NCBI GenBank assembly: GCA_016281355.1 | Contig: JAEEIL010000020.1 | Coordinates: forward strand, 1 to 54,001 | Source: Elusimicrobiaceae bacterium | GTDB taxonomy: Bacteria; Elusimicrobiota; Elusimicrobia; Elusimicrobiales; Elusimicrobiaceae | Reading direction: 5' to 3' | Length of the DNA stretch: 54,001 nt | Shown: piece after piece, positions 1-7,977 of the stretch | How positions within the stretch are numbered: position 1 is the first letter of the stretch | Layout of the letters: the number at the start of each line of letters is the position of its first letter | Notes under the pieces: generated by a model | What the model saw: the letters and a program-made list of their open reading frames with translations, nothing else | The model's database searches: none | What the model was told of the DNA's origin: nothing | Position numbers and translations under genes: made by a program

Positions 1-258
1 AATACCGAATTTGTGCGAGTTATCAACGAAAACACCCTTAAAATGCGCGTCTACGAACGCGGCAACGGAGAAACTTACGCCTGCGGTTCGGGGGCGTGCG
101 CGGCGGTAGTCGCGGCGACGGAGAAGGGACTTATAAAGAAAAACCGCGACGTAACGGTAAAAGTCAAAGGCGGGGACCTTACGGTAAACTATTCCGAAGA
201 CGGGATAACGCTTTCCGGCGACACGGTACTCGTGTACAAAGGCGAATTCGAATTTTAA
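1..258 (+). CDS. dapF: Diaminopimelate epimerase, C-terminal part
   Basis: This is the 3' end of dapF, cut by the window start; the reading frame is open from base 1. DapF converts LL- to meso-diaminopimelate for lysine and peptidoglycan synthesis in the cytoplasm. The fragment holds the family signature ERGNGET followed by ACGSGACA, whose first Cys is one of the two catalytic cysteines, then the usual C-terminal beta strands (GGDLTV...LSGDTVLVYKGEF). It is a host housekeeping gene with higher GC than the element to its right and is followed at once by a strong terminator. Family assignment is secure; only the N-terminal half is missing because of the window edge. Confidence 0.95.
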   Translation, partial: NTEFVRVINENTLKMRVYERGNGETYACGSGACAAVVAATEKGLIKKNRDVTVKVKGGDLTVNYSEDGITLSGDTVLVYKGEFEF

Positions 259-282
259 TAACGAATTACGATATAAAAACAG

Positions 283-310
283 CGGCACCCCTTCGGGTGC
301 CGTTTTGTTT
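283..310 (+). terminator. Intrinsic terminator of dapF
   Basis: A perfect 8-bp GC-rich stem (CGGCACCC/GGGTGCCG) with a CTTC loop is followed by GTTTTGTTT. It starts 24 bases after the dapF stop codon. Confidence 0.9.
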
Positions 311-423
311 GGCAGGGGTAGCTGGATACTGCCGAAACCCTTAAAAGGGCTCCCTCGGCAGGACTTTGCCTGTCAGGGGAGCGTCTCAAGGGCGACCGAA
401 CCTTGGTTCGACTAACTCTACCC
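311..423. repeat. Structured repeat whose left end copies 17 bases of the tRNA-Gln 3' end
   Basis: Bases 311-327 are identical to the first part of the tRNA-Gln attachment repeat, but the match stops after GCTGGAT. The rest is GC-rich and self-complementary (ACTGCCGA.../...TCGGCAGG, and CCTGTCAGGGGAGC), and the segment ends in CTACCC (418-423), complementary to GGGTAG at 316-321. It may be an older integration scar or a small mobile repeat sharing the site. No protein-coding potential is convincing here. Confidence 0.5.
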
Positions 424-430
424 ACTATAC

Positions 431-466
431 AAAGAAACAGACAACCAAAAGGTTGTCTGTTTCTTT
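431..466 (-). terminator. Terminator downstream of the leftmost tRNA-Gln 3' repeat
   Basis: A perfect 16-bp stem (AAAGAAACAGACAACC with its complement) and a 4-base loop abut the attachment repeat. Read on the minus strand, it lies directly after the CCA end of the tRNA repeat. It is probably the original chromosomal terminator of tRNA-Gln, now about 50 kb from the tRNA. Confidence 0.75.
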
Positions 467-491
467 GGCAGGGGTAGCTGGATTCGAACCA
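466..491. repeat. Attachment-site repeat 1 (left end of element A)
   Basis: 26 bases identical to the 3' end of tRNA-Gln (50644-50669), including the complement of the encoded CCA and the T-arm. It is followed by CAAAAGCAA, which also follows repeat 2 at 34132, so the two elements have related ends. Confidence 0.9.
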
Positions 492-928
492 CAAAAGCAA
501 AACCCAAAATAACAAGTAAAATCCTAACGATTTCGTGATTTCTTTTCCCCAGAATTTCCCCAAAAATCAGATTAACAGAATATCATTGGAGTATTATTAA
601 TTTCAATTTTAAATCGGCTTTGATAAAATGGCGAAATTCAAATCATAATCTTGAAAGAGCATTGTGTTTATGGCTTGCAGATTTCATCCGAATTTTTTCC
701 ACATAAAACCTATGAGTTTGCGAAAATGCTTTTCAAAAGCCGGCAAAAATTTCCTGAAATCCCAGAACTTTGTTTTGCATATAAGTTTGTTTCTGAAAAT
801 GGATTTAATCTAAATGAAGAAAAGCATAAAAAAGGCAAATAATATGAGAAAACTTAATATTTATAAGTAAATCACCCGAAGTAGAAATCAAAAAACTGCT
901 TCGGGTTTATTTTTTGCAAAACACTATT
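492..928. other. Element A left end, no confident gene
   Basis: The stretch holds two TCCCC direct repeats spaced 11 bases apart (546-550 and 557-561), which resemble those at 34211/34221 and 50506/50517 and could be integrase arm sites. A 63-codon frame at 651-842 has only a TTG start, no ribosome binding site and no recognisable family, so it is not called. An intrinsic terminator lies at 874-915. Confidence 0.5.
874..915 (+). terminator. Intrinsic terminator
   Basis: The inverted repeat ACCCGAAG/CTTCGGGT is followed by TTATTTTTTG. It insulates the XRE promoter region from upstream transcription. Confidence 0.75.
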
Positions 929-984
929 TACAAAACTGTATTAAAAAAATACATAAAAATTTTTTGAAAATTTACAAAATTGTA
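929..984. promoter_or_regulatory. Paired operator TACA-N4-TGTA
   Basis: Two near-identical 12-bp inverted repeats, TACAAAACTGTA (929-940) and TACAAAATTGTA (973-984), are 44 bp apart, about four helical turns. The second touches the -35 box of the downstream promoter. They are the obvious candidate sites for the XRE repressor encoded next. Confidence 0.6.
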
Positions 985-1013
985 TTGACTTATTGTTGTC
1001 AATTTGATACAAT
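985..1013 (+). promoter_or_regulatory. SigA-type promoter of the XRE/SPFH/ESCRT-like operon
   Basis: TTGACT at 985-990 and TACAAT at 1008-1013 are separated by the optimal 17 bases. The start codon of the XRE gene follows 30 bases later, after CGGAGGTG. Confidence 0.85.
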
Positions 1014-1042
1014 ATCAAGGTAAGATAAAACGGAGGTGCAAA

Positions 1043-1402
1043 ATGGCAACTGAATTTGGAAAGATTTTAAGAATAATCCGAATAAATTCTGGGGATACGG
1101 CAAAGACAATGGCGGATAAACTCGGTATATCCGTTCCGTATCTTAATGCTATCGAAAACGGAAGGCGGGATATTCCGTCGGATCTAACGGATAAAGTTAT
1201 AAATGTATATGCTTTATCTGAAAAAGACCAAAAGAATATTAAAGAAGCGGTAGTGACTTCAAAAGACAAAGTAAAGATAGATCTAACGGAACTCGCAGAG
1301 AAAAAGAGAAGGGTTATTCTTGCTCTTGCGCAAGACGAAATCGACGACGACGTTATGGAAGAAATTTGCAAAATGGTAAATGCAAAAAAAGGAGACAAAT
1401 AA
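1043..1402 (+). CDS. XRE-family HTH transcriptional regulator
   Basis: A 119-residue cytoplasmic DNA-binding protein. Residues about 1-60 form a Cro/C1-type helix-turn-helix (EFGKILRIIRINSGDTAKTMADKLGISVPYLNAIENGRR); the C-terminal half is a charged helix probably used for dimerisation. I take the ATG at 1043 because GGAGGTG sits 5 bases upstream; a longer reading from 1004 starts inside the promoter -10 region and is unlikely. The stop codon overlaps the next start (TAATG), so it is translationally coupled to the SPFH gene. The TACA-N4-TGTA pair at its promoter suggests autoregulation of the whole operon. Confidence 0.85.
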   Translation: MATEFGKILRIIRINSGDTAKTMADKLGISVPYLNAIENGRRDIPSDLTDKVINVYALSEKDQKNIKEAVVTSKDKVKIDLTELAEKKRRVILALAQDEIDDDVMEEICKMVNAKKGDK

Positions 1403-2898
1403 TGAAAGGTATTGTTTTAGAGCCGACGATTGCGGACGAAAAGGTGTTAGTTCAGTTTACTGCCGAAATATCGGTAGATAAACACGTATCGGTTAAAGCC
1501 CCGAAAGGATATCAGGCGGTCGTTATCGTTGACGAAAAAGCGATAGCGAGAGTCTCGTCTGGTGCGGAGAAGAAAATAATAGAATATGGCAAACAATGGC
1601 TTAATAAAAAAGCCCGTGTTGCGTTTGTTCGTAGTCAAGTTTCTTCCGATATGGCTTGGGGTTTCGGTAATATAAGGGTAAATAACGAAAGATTGCAAGA
1701 AGCCTACACGGTCGGAGCAAACGGCAAATATTCCGTAGAAATTACCGAAGTTGGCAAACTCTTAAACGGTTTCAGCGGCGAAGAAAACGTTACAACCGAT
1801 ATAATAAGAGAAAAAACGATAGCGACCGTAAAGAATATAGGGACTGCGGTTTTGGCGAAATATTTTGCAAATACCGATACGTCCATATTCGAGATTTCGG
1901 CGCATACGGCAGAAATTCGTAAAGAAATGATAGCCGCGTTAAAAAACGAAACCGCGTTTAATACGCTTGGGCTTAAACTTCACGATCTTACAGTCGATGG
2001 TGTACATATACCGGAAGAAGACCTTGAACTTATTAAAAGTCGTATAAACGGCGGTTCGTCTAAGGCGGCGCAAGTACATAATGATAATTCGGATTTCGAC
2101 GATGCAATATTAAAAATAACCGAAAAACTGAATTCTTTGGAAGAAAGCGTTAAAAAATACGGTGAAACGTTAGGCGATAATAAAAGCGACTTTACGGCTA
2201 TTAAACAAGAAATAGAAGAAGCGCTTGCAGAAAGGTTTGCAGAAAATTCCGCAGACTTTCAAGAAAAAATAGAAAGCGTGATTACCGAAAAGGTCAGCGA
2301 AGAAGCGGCGCTTTGGAAAGATACGCTGCTTGCGGGACTTGACGAAAGATTACAAAATGCGGAAAAGAGCGAAAGACCGCAGGTTTATAATACTGAATAT
2401 ACGGCGGAATCGCTTATAACCAACGCACAAAAGGAAACGGATTATTTGCTTGCCGCGTCGATGATCTATTCTTGCGTGGAAGATAGGCTTATAAACGTAT
2501 TTCACTTGCAACACCAAAACAAAAAATTTGTAATACCTTATACGGAATATCTTGAACTTGCCGATACCGCAACGATAAACGGCGAATACATATTAAAGCG
2601 GAAAACTGTAAACGGATACGAACCTTTGCAATCGAACGTGGAAGAAACTTATAATGATGGAACGCCAAAACTTGTGGAAATGTTCCCTATTGTTAGGTTC
2701 TTAAAAGCGGGATTATCTCCTATTGATGCGAAACGTGCGGAAAAAATAAGCGTGGTAATAAATAAAATCCGTCATCCGTCGCCTGAAAATAAAAATTTTT
2801 TGCAAAGGTTTTTTGCAAGAGAAAAGCAGAAGAAGAAAGAGTTTTTGATTAACGCGTTAGAGTTTTTGAAAGAAAAAGAATTATATATTGAAAAGTGA
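1402..2898 (+). CDS. SPFH-domain protein (YdjI-like) with coiled coil
   Basis: 498 residues. The N-terminal 210 or so resemble the SPFH/stomatin-prohibitin domain found in Bacillus YdjI and 'virion core protein'-like proteins: a beta-rich start (KGYQAVVIVDEKAIARVSSG), the GFGNIRVNNERLQEAYTVG strand pair, then ITEVGKLL and a long helical region. Residues about 235-320 are coiled coil, and the C-terminal 150 are unassigned. SPFH proteins form membrane-associated ring or cage assemblies. In Bacillus, ydjI lies with pspA in a membrane-stress operon, and here too ESCRT-III/PspA-like genes follow. The start is set by GGAGACAAATA before ATG 1402; the frame extends upstream but overlaps the XRE gene. 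No membrane helix is visible, so anchoring is probably indirect. Confidence 0.7.
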   Translation: MKGIVLEPTIADEKVLVQFTAEISVDKHVSVKAPKGYQAVVIVDEKAIARVSSGAEKKIIEYGKQWLNKKARVAFVRSQVSSDMAWGFGNIRVNNERLQEAYTVGANGKYSVEITEVGKLLNGFSGEENVTTDIIREKTIATVKNIGTAVLAKYFANTDTSIFEISAHTAEIRKEMIAALKNETAFNTLGLKLHDLTVDGVHIPEEDLELIKSRINGGSSKAAQVHNDNSDFDDAILKITEKLNSLEESVKKYGETLGDNKSDFTAIKQEIEEALAERFAENSADFQEKIESVITEKVSEEAALWKDTLLAGLDERLQNAEKSERPQVYNTEYTAESLITNAQKETDYLLAASMIYSCVEDRLINVFHLQHQNKKFVIPYTEYLELADTATINGEYILKRKTVNGYEPLQSNVEETYNDGTPKLVEMFPIVRFLKAGLSPIDAKRAEKISVVINKIRHPSPENKNFLQRFFAREKQKKKEFLINALEFLKEKELYIEK

Positions 2899-2909
2899 GG
2901 ATAAAAAAG

Positions 2910-3926
2910 ATGAGTAAAAAATATAAACCGTCGGTAAAGGCAAATAATGAATTAAAGGAAGAAGCAGTAAAAGAGTTAAAGGCTATAATCTACAAACTTG
3001 AAAAAGGCAAGTTTGACGATAGCCTTGATAAAGAAACCGTTGAAAACATAATCAAGGATATAAAATCCGCAACGGAAGGGCTTGAATATTCGATAGGCAC
3101 GGGCGACGAAAACGTGTACGCCATTGCGGAAGATGCAAAAAAGCAGATAAAGGCTTTCAAAAAACAGACCGAGCAAGAACTTACGGGAAGAATTGAAAGT
3201 GCGGCTGACGAACTTGTCTATACTTTGACGCTTTGGAAAGACGTGACGGATGGTAACGCTGTTTTGGAAACGGAAGAAGACGTTAAAAAAGCCAAAGTAT
3301 CAAGAAGCAGAAAGAAACTTGATAACAGGTTAAATGAACTCGACGAAATAAAAGAAAGTTTTTCCGTAAATGCAAAACGCCTTGATAAAGATATTCAAGC
3401 GGAGGAGAAAGACCTTGCCGAACTTGAAGAACAGATAATTAAAGAAGATAACGAGCGTAAAATAAACGAAATTTATCGTAAGATAAAAGCGGTAAAGAGC
3501 AAGATCGATATGCTTTCGGTCCGCAAAAGCAATTATTCCGCTTGTTATAATCTTCTGGATATGATATATGCAAACGCAAAAGAGATATTAAACGCCACCG
3601 ATTTTGCGGCGGAAGAAATAGCGAAAGCCAAAGTCCTTTTGAATATCGGAAAGTTAAAGCAGGTCGTAAGCGAGCCTGATAAAGCGATAGCCATATTAAA
3701 ACGTATGGATAAAGACGTAAAGGAAATAGCGGCAAAGACTGCAACTATCGACGAAAAGGTATTTGATTTCGATAAAGGTACGGCGACTGTTAACGAAGAC
3801 GCACTTAAATATAAAGAAGAACTTATGAGAAAGAAACGCGAAAAAGAAGGTTTAAGCGAGAGTATAGAAGAAAACGTTTCGCAGGAAGTTAAAAAAGAAT
3901 CTAAAACCGTAAAGGAGAATAACTAA
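2910..3926 (+). CDS. Coiled-coil protein, ESCRT-III/PspA-like candidate
   Basis: 338 residues, almost entirely helical and highly charged, without a signal peptide or membrane segment. Long heptad stretches run through about 140-215 (KKLDNRLNELDEIKE..., AELEEQIIKEDNERKINEIY). The acidic or mixed C-terminal tail (about 300-338) looks disordered. No catalytic motif is present. The helical-hairpin content, and its position between an SPFH gene and a second small helical protein with Vps4-like ATPases nearby, suggest a membrane-polymer subunit of ESCRT-III or PspA type; the primary sequence alone does not prove it. ATG 2910 is preferred (GTGAGG 9 bases upstream) over a GTG at 2895. It ends 1 base before the next gene. 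Confidence 0.55.
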   Translation: MSKKYKPSVKANNELKEEAVKELKAIIYKLEKGKFDDSLDKETVENIIKDIKSATEGLEYSIGTGDENVYAIAEDAKKQIKAFKKQTEQELTGRIESAADELVYTLTLWKDVTDGNAVLETEEDVKKAKVSRSRKKLDNRLNELDEIKESFSVNAKRLDKDIQAEEKDLAELEEQIIKEDNERKINEIYRKIKAVKSKIDMLSVRKSNYSACYNLLDMIYANAKEILNATDFAAEEIAKAKVLLNIGKLKQVVSEPDKAIAILKRMDKDVKEIAAKTATIDEKVFDFDKGTATVNEDALKYKEELMRKKREKEGLSESIEENVSQEVKKESKTVKENN

Positions 3927-3927
3927 A

Positions 3928-4512
3928 ATGGCGTTTTTTAAAACAAAACAGGAAAAACAAATAATGGCGCAAATGGAGCGCGACGAACAAATGCAGGTCT
4001 TTAACGACCAAATCAACGAACTTAAAACCAAACGCGAAGAATATGCAAAAATCGCCGCGGAAGCAGAGATTAACGGCGATACGGGAACTTACGACGTTGC
4101 AATAAACGCGCTTATGGAACTTAACGACGTTATTTCAAGTTTAATGCAGACGAAAGCCAACTTCGATATAATCAACGTTTCTAATTCTATTGCTGTTAAT
4201 ATGGCTATGGCTATGAACGCGCTTGATAAAATGGCAGGCAATAAAGCCAAAATGCCGAACATAAGAAAGATACAGAAAGCCAACGTCAAGATAAGCAAAT
4301 ATATGCGTAACATCAATATTTCGCAAAAGGCTATGTCTGGCGTTATGAAAACGTCTAACCCCGCAAATAGGGCAAGAAGCGACGCAGAGATTGCGGCAGT
4401 TCGTCCGATGATAGACGCGGCGAGAGCGAAACTCGGCGGTGTTTCAATGCCACAGGCTTCCGGTATAGATATTTCGGCTGAAATAGAAGCAGAGAAGAAT
4501 AGAATTATATAA
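3928..4512 (+). CDS. Small helical protein, Snf7/ESCRT-III-like candidate
   Basis: 194 residues, all-helical, with no signal peptide. A basic N-terminus (MAFFKTKQEKQIMAQMERDEQ) leads into helices rich in small and aliphatic residues; the central part (DVISSLMQTKANFDIINVSNSIAVNMAMAMNALDKMAG) resembles the alpha1-alpha3 pattern of Snf7-type proteins, where short hydrophobic repeats alternate with Gln, Asn and Lys. An ISAEIEAEKNRI tail could be the ATPase-recognition helix (MIM-like). Good ribosome binding site (AAAGGAGAATAACTAAA). With two Vps4-like ATPases in the same array, an ESCRT-III role is the most economical reading, but profile or structure comparison is required. Confidence 0.5.
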   Translation: MAFFKTKQEKQIMAQMERDEQMQVFNDQINELKTKREEYAKIAAEAEINGDTGTYDVAINALMELNDVISSLMQTKANFDIINVSNSIAVNMAMAMNALDKMAGNKAKMPNIRKIQKANVKISKYMRNINISQKAMSGVMKTSNPANRARSDAEIAAVRPMIDAARAKLGGVSMPQASGIDISAEIEAEKNRII

Positions 4513-4548
4513 TTTATAAACTTTTTACTTTCGGAGAAAAGACCTTAA

Positions 4549-6714
4549 ATGGAACTTAAAAGCCTTAAATGTCCCGTATGCGGCGCAAGTGTTGACGTAA
4601 ATAAAATAGATTTTACCCGTAAAATAGCAAAATGTTCGTCTTGCGACGAAACTTTTGTAATCGAGCAAGCGGAAAACTTTGCAAAAGTTGAAGTCGATAA
4701 ATCGAAAGATATAAAGAACTATCGCACTAATTTATCCATTGCGGTTGAAAAGAACAACGTAAAAGAAATAAAGCGGCTTGCGGAAAATATTTTGGATATT
4801 CTGCCCGACGATTACGAAGGCGGATATTTTTACGCATACGCACTATCTAAACTCGGCGACAGTAGTTATCTTTACGATTTTTATAAAGATACCGAAAAGG
4901 TTTATACCGAAGAGTCGGCGACAAGGGTTGCCGAACACGTTATAGCAAACGGCGACCTTCGCGATAATAAGTTTATTGAAGAATATCTGCGACATTTGCA
5001 ATATTCAGCTGGAAAGTATATTTCATATTATAAAGAGATTTTTTTAGTTAAATTTCAAACGGAAGAACTTTATGATGATATTGCCCGTGATGTTTTTATT
5101 TGTCATAGAAGTATTGACTGTAAGGTAGCAGAAAAAATTGTAAAAACTCTTGAAGATGACGGCAATAAATGCTGGATTTCTTCAAGGAACTTGCGTCCGA
5201 ATGATAACGAAAATTATTGGGATAATATTAAAAGAGCTATAAAGTCCTGTCGTGTTTTTTTAGTTGTATCAAGTTGGGATGCTATGTTATCCACAGACGT
5301 TAAAAAAGAAATGGCGTACGCCAAAGATCTTAATAAACGCCGTTTGGAAGTAAAAATCGACGATAGCGAACATACGGCATTTTTTAAAGATTTTTTTGAT
5401 GGGTGTAAATGGATAAAAGGTGAAAATTATAATGACATAAAAAAACGTGTCGCAGAACTTATATTTCCAGAATTAAGCGATTGTACCGAAAGAATAGAAA
5501 ATAAAGTTATATTGTCGAGTAATGAGCAAGTTAAATATTCCGAAGGACTTGAAATTGTAGATGGCGTTTTGAGGGGATTGGGAACTTGTACTGCTAAAGA
5601 GATAACCATTCCTAACGGAGTGTCGGAGATTGGTGATGGTGCTTTTGTAAATATTGAATATTATCATGATGCCCCCCCAGAGATTATCGGTAGTGATATT
5701 ACAAGTGTTTATATCCCAGATACGGTTAAGGCGATAGGTAGTATGGCATTTTGTAATTGTCATAATTTAACAAAAATAGATATTCCTAACAGTGTAATAC
5801 AGTTTGGTGAGGCACAAGATTTATGGGAGGACGGAGACAAATTCGGAGTATTTTATGGTTGCGCGAATTTAGAAGAGATTCAAATAGGTTCTGGCATAAA
5901 AAAAATACCGAGCGGTACATTTGAGGGATGTGTAAATTTAAAAAAAATTACTTATTATGAAGGTACACATATTGAATATTATGCTAATTTCAAACATGAT
6001 TTTGATATAGATTTTGATAACCCCTATTATAATTATGACAATGATTATCCAAAGATAAAAATTGTAAATTTTATTGGCAGTATAGAGGGATGGCTTAAAG
6101 AACCGCTTATTAAACTTAATTCAGACTATGATGAGCCTTTTCAACTATTATTGAATGGAGAAATTGTAAAGGAATTATTAATATCAACCGATATACCTTG
6201 TGGTGCGTTTGAAAATTTTAGACAGTTAGAAAAAGTTGTTGTTGGCAAAGATGTAAATAAGATTGAGCCTTTTGCATTTTTTACTTGTGATAACCTAAGG
6301 CGCGTAGAATTTAGCGATACAGATAATAGTGTGTGGCAATTATTTAAAGACAATAATGATAACAAATCACTCTTTGATACGATAAATACAAACGAATTTA
6401 CTATCGAACAGATGACCGATTATTTTAAAAAGCACTATGATTGTACTTGGATAAAAATTTATAAAAATAAAAAAACGAGATATAAGCTTTGTCCTATATG
6501 TAAAACAAAGTTTATAAAGGAGAATGAAGAAACTTGTTGGGCTTGCAAAAATATACACCAACGTCCCAAAGATAGTAATATACCTGTTATTAGTTCACAT
6601 AATCGAGACAAATATGACATTGACGAAGCAGAACAAGATTATTGGTTTGATGTTGGAGATGACAATGAAAAAACTGATAACGGATATCTTGACGACATAC
6701 AAGATGACGAATAA
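4549..6714 (+). CDS. Zinc ribbon-TIR-LRR protein with C-terminal zinc ribbon
   Basis: 721 residues, cytoplasmic. The N-terminal zinc ribbon uses C8/C11 and C29/C32 (CPVC...CSSC). Residues about 45-170 are helical, TPR-like. A TIR domain spans about 179-310 (DVFICHRSIDCKVAEKI..., WISSRNL, FLVVSSWD), with E254 in KKEMAYA as the candidate catalytic glutamate of NADase-type TIRs. BspA-type leucine-rich repeats follow (about 335-620: ITIPNGVSEIGDGAF, VYIPDTVKAIGSMAF, GCVNLKKI), and a second CxxC pair near 645-665 (CPIC...CWAC) closes the protein. TIR domains cleave NAD+ or make cyclic-ADP-ribose-type signals in bacterial immunity; the LRRs probably bind a partner. The same zinc ribbon type recurs at the N-termini of the 2044-residue protein and the protease downstream. 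Confidence 0.8.
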   Translation: MELKSLKCPVCGASVDVNKIDFTRKIAKCSSCDETFVIEQAENFAKVEVDKSKDIKNYRTNLSIAVEKNNVKEIKRLAENILDILPDDYEGGYFYAYALSKLGDSSYLYDFYKDTEKVYTEESATRVAEHVIANGDLRDNKFIEEYLRHLQYSAGKYISYYKEIFLVKFQTEELYDDIARDVFICHRSIDCKVAEKIVKTLEDDGNKCWISSRNLRPNDNENYWDNIKRAIKSCRVFLVVSSWDAMLSTDVKKEMAYAKDLNKRRLEVKIDDSEHTAFFKDFFDGCKWIKGENYNDIKKRVAELIFPELSDCTERIENKVILSSNEQVKYSEGLEIVDGVLRGLGTCTAKEITIPNGVSEIGDGAFVNIEYYHDAPPEIIGSDITSVYIPDTVKAIGSMAFCNCHNLTKIDIPNSVIQFGEAQDLWEDGDKFGVFYGCANLEEIQIGSGIKKIPSGTFEGCVNLKKITYYEGTHIEYYANFKHDFDIDFDNPYYNYDNDYPKIKIVNFIGSIEGWLKEPLIKLNSDYDEPFQLLLNGEIVKELLISTDIPCGAFENFRQLEKVVVGKDVNKIEPFAFFTCDNLRRVEFSDTDNSVWQLFKDNNDNKSLFDTINTNEFTIEQMTDYFKKHYDCTWIKIYKNKKTRYKLCPICKTKFIKENEETCWACKNIHQRPKDSNIPVISSHNRDKYDIDEAEQDYWFDVGDDNEKTDNGYLDDIQDDE

Positions 6715-6723
6715 TAAAATTTT

Positions 6724-7944
6724 ATGCAAATTAACGACTTAAAAGTACAATGCAACGCCATTTATTTTGTGGCGATAGATCTTTTAGAGAAAAACGGGGA
6801 TAAGAACGAAGTTTGCCGTAAACTGTTGGATGCGGCAACCTTTCTTGTTGAAATTGGTAAAATAAGTCCCGTAGATAAAGAAAAGAGCGAAAAAAATGCC
6901 CGTAAACTTTTGGACGCAAGTAAAAGGCTGCGTGCGGGTGAAGACTATTCTTCCGTTTATTATTTTTTAACGGGTAAGATGCTAACGCCCGTTAAATCGC
7001 AAGAAACGCCAAAGGTACAAGAAACGGAAATAGTAAAAGACCTATTAAAAGAAAAACCAAAAAAAGAAGCACTTCCTACACCCGCGGAATATTCTTTTAA
7101 TTGGGACGTAAAGCCCGCCGTTTCTTTTGACGACGTTGCAGGACTAAAAGACGTAAAAGACGCGGTACTGAATAAAGTGCTTTTGCCACTTATTCATCCC
7201 GAACTTTACGAAGGATATGATAAGAAAAACGGCGGCGGCTTGCTTTTATACGGCCCGCCGGGGACGGGAAAGACAATGATAGCGGCGGCTATCGCCAACG
7301 AAATAGGCGCAAAGTTTTGTTCAATAGGGGCTGCGGATATTATAACGAGCGGCATAGGTAATTCCGAAAAGGCGATAGAAACGCTTTTTAAGGAAGCAAG
7401 GAGTTTCGATTGTGCTGTCATATTCTTTGATGAAATAGAAAGTCTATGTCCCGTAACGACTCACGCACAACACGCAAGGCAAATTCGTTCCGAACTGTTA
7501 AGGCAAATGCAGGGGCTTGACTCTTACGGCGCTAACAGCGATAAAATTCTTTTTCTAATTGCCGCAACGAATAAACCGTGGGAAATCGATCCGGCGTTTA
7601 TACGCCCCGGCAGATTCGGAACGAGAATATACGTCGGACTTCCCGATGAAGACGCAAGGCTTTATATGGTTAAATCCCGTATAGAGCGAATAAAATCGGC
7701 GGGGAAAGTAATAGTCGGCGAGATAAATTATGATGAGATAGTCAAACGTACTAACGGATTTAACGGTGCTGACGTTACTAATCTTATTGACGAAGTTCAG
7801 GAAATATCAATAATGCGGGCGGCAACGGGCGGTAACAAAACTTTGACTATGGCTGACTTTGAAACAGCACTTAATAAAATAACGTCTTCCGCACAAGTAA
7901 AAGATTTGCAAAGACTTAACGAGTGGCGGGAACAAAACGGATAA
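6724..7944 (+). CDS. Vps4-like AAA ATPase (first of two)
   Basis: 406 residues. Residues 1-75 are a helical N-terminal domain that could act like an MIT domain; a charged linker runs to about 125; a classical AAA module follows: Walker A GPPGTGKT (177-184), Walker B FFDEIES (D236, E237), sensor-1 ATNKPWEID, arginine finger region RPGRFG, then a four-helix C-terminal lid. The domain order and the FDDVAGLKDVKDAV entry are those of the Vps4/spastin/katanin group rather than FtsH (no membrane helices, no zinc protease) or p97 (one ATPase module). Such ATPases disassemble ESCRT-III polymers. It starts 10 bases after the upstream gene with a weak ribosome binding site, suggesting coupling. Confidence 0.75.
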   Translation: MQINDLKVQCNAIYFVAIDLLEKNGDKNEVCRKLLDAATFLVEIGKISPVDKEKSEKNARKLLDASKRLRAGEDYSSVYYFLTGKMLTPVKSQETPKVQETEIVKDLLKEKPKKEALPTPAEYSFNWDVKPAVSFDDVAGLKDVKDAVLNKVLLPLIHPELYEGYDKKNGGGLLLYGPPGTGKTMIAAAIANEIGAKFCSIGAADIITSGIGNSEKAIETLFKEARSFDCAVIFFDEIESLCPVTTHAQHARQIRSELLRQMQGLDSYGANSDKILFLIAATNKPWEIDPAFIRPGRFGTRIYVGLPDEDARLYMVKSRIERIKSAGKVIVGEINYDEIVKRTNGFNGADVTNLIDEVQEISIMRAATGGNKTLTMADFETALNKITSSAQVKDLQRLNEWREQNG

Positions 7945-7977
7945 AAACACTAAAAAATAAACTAACGGACGTAAATT

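Noticed and set aside
255-563. 102-codon minus-strand frame over the attachment region
   Set aside because: It reads through the dapF terminator, the structured repeat and the tRNA end repeat; a translation of repeats rather than a gene.
651-842. 63-codon open frame near the left end of element A
   Set aside because: Only a TTG start, no ribosome binding site, no recognisable family; upstream in-frame stops close by.
6724-7944. FtsH-type protease for the AAA proteins at 6724 and 15399
   Set aside because: No membrane helices and no HExxH zinc protease; the helical N-terminus plus one AAA module fits the Vps4 group.
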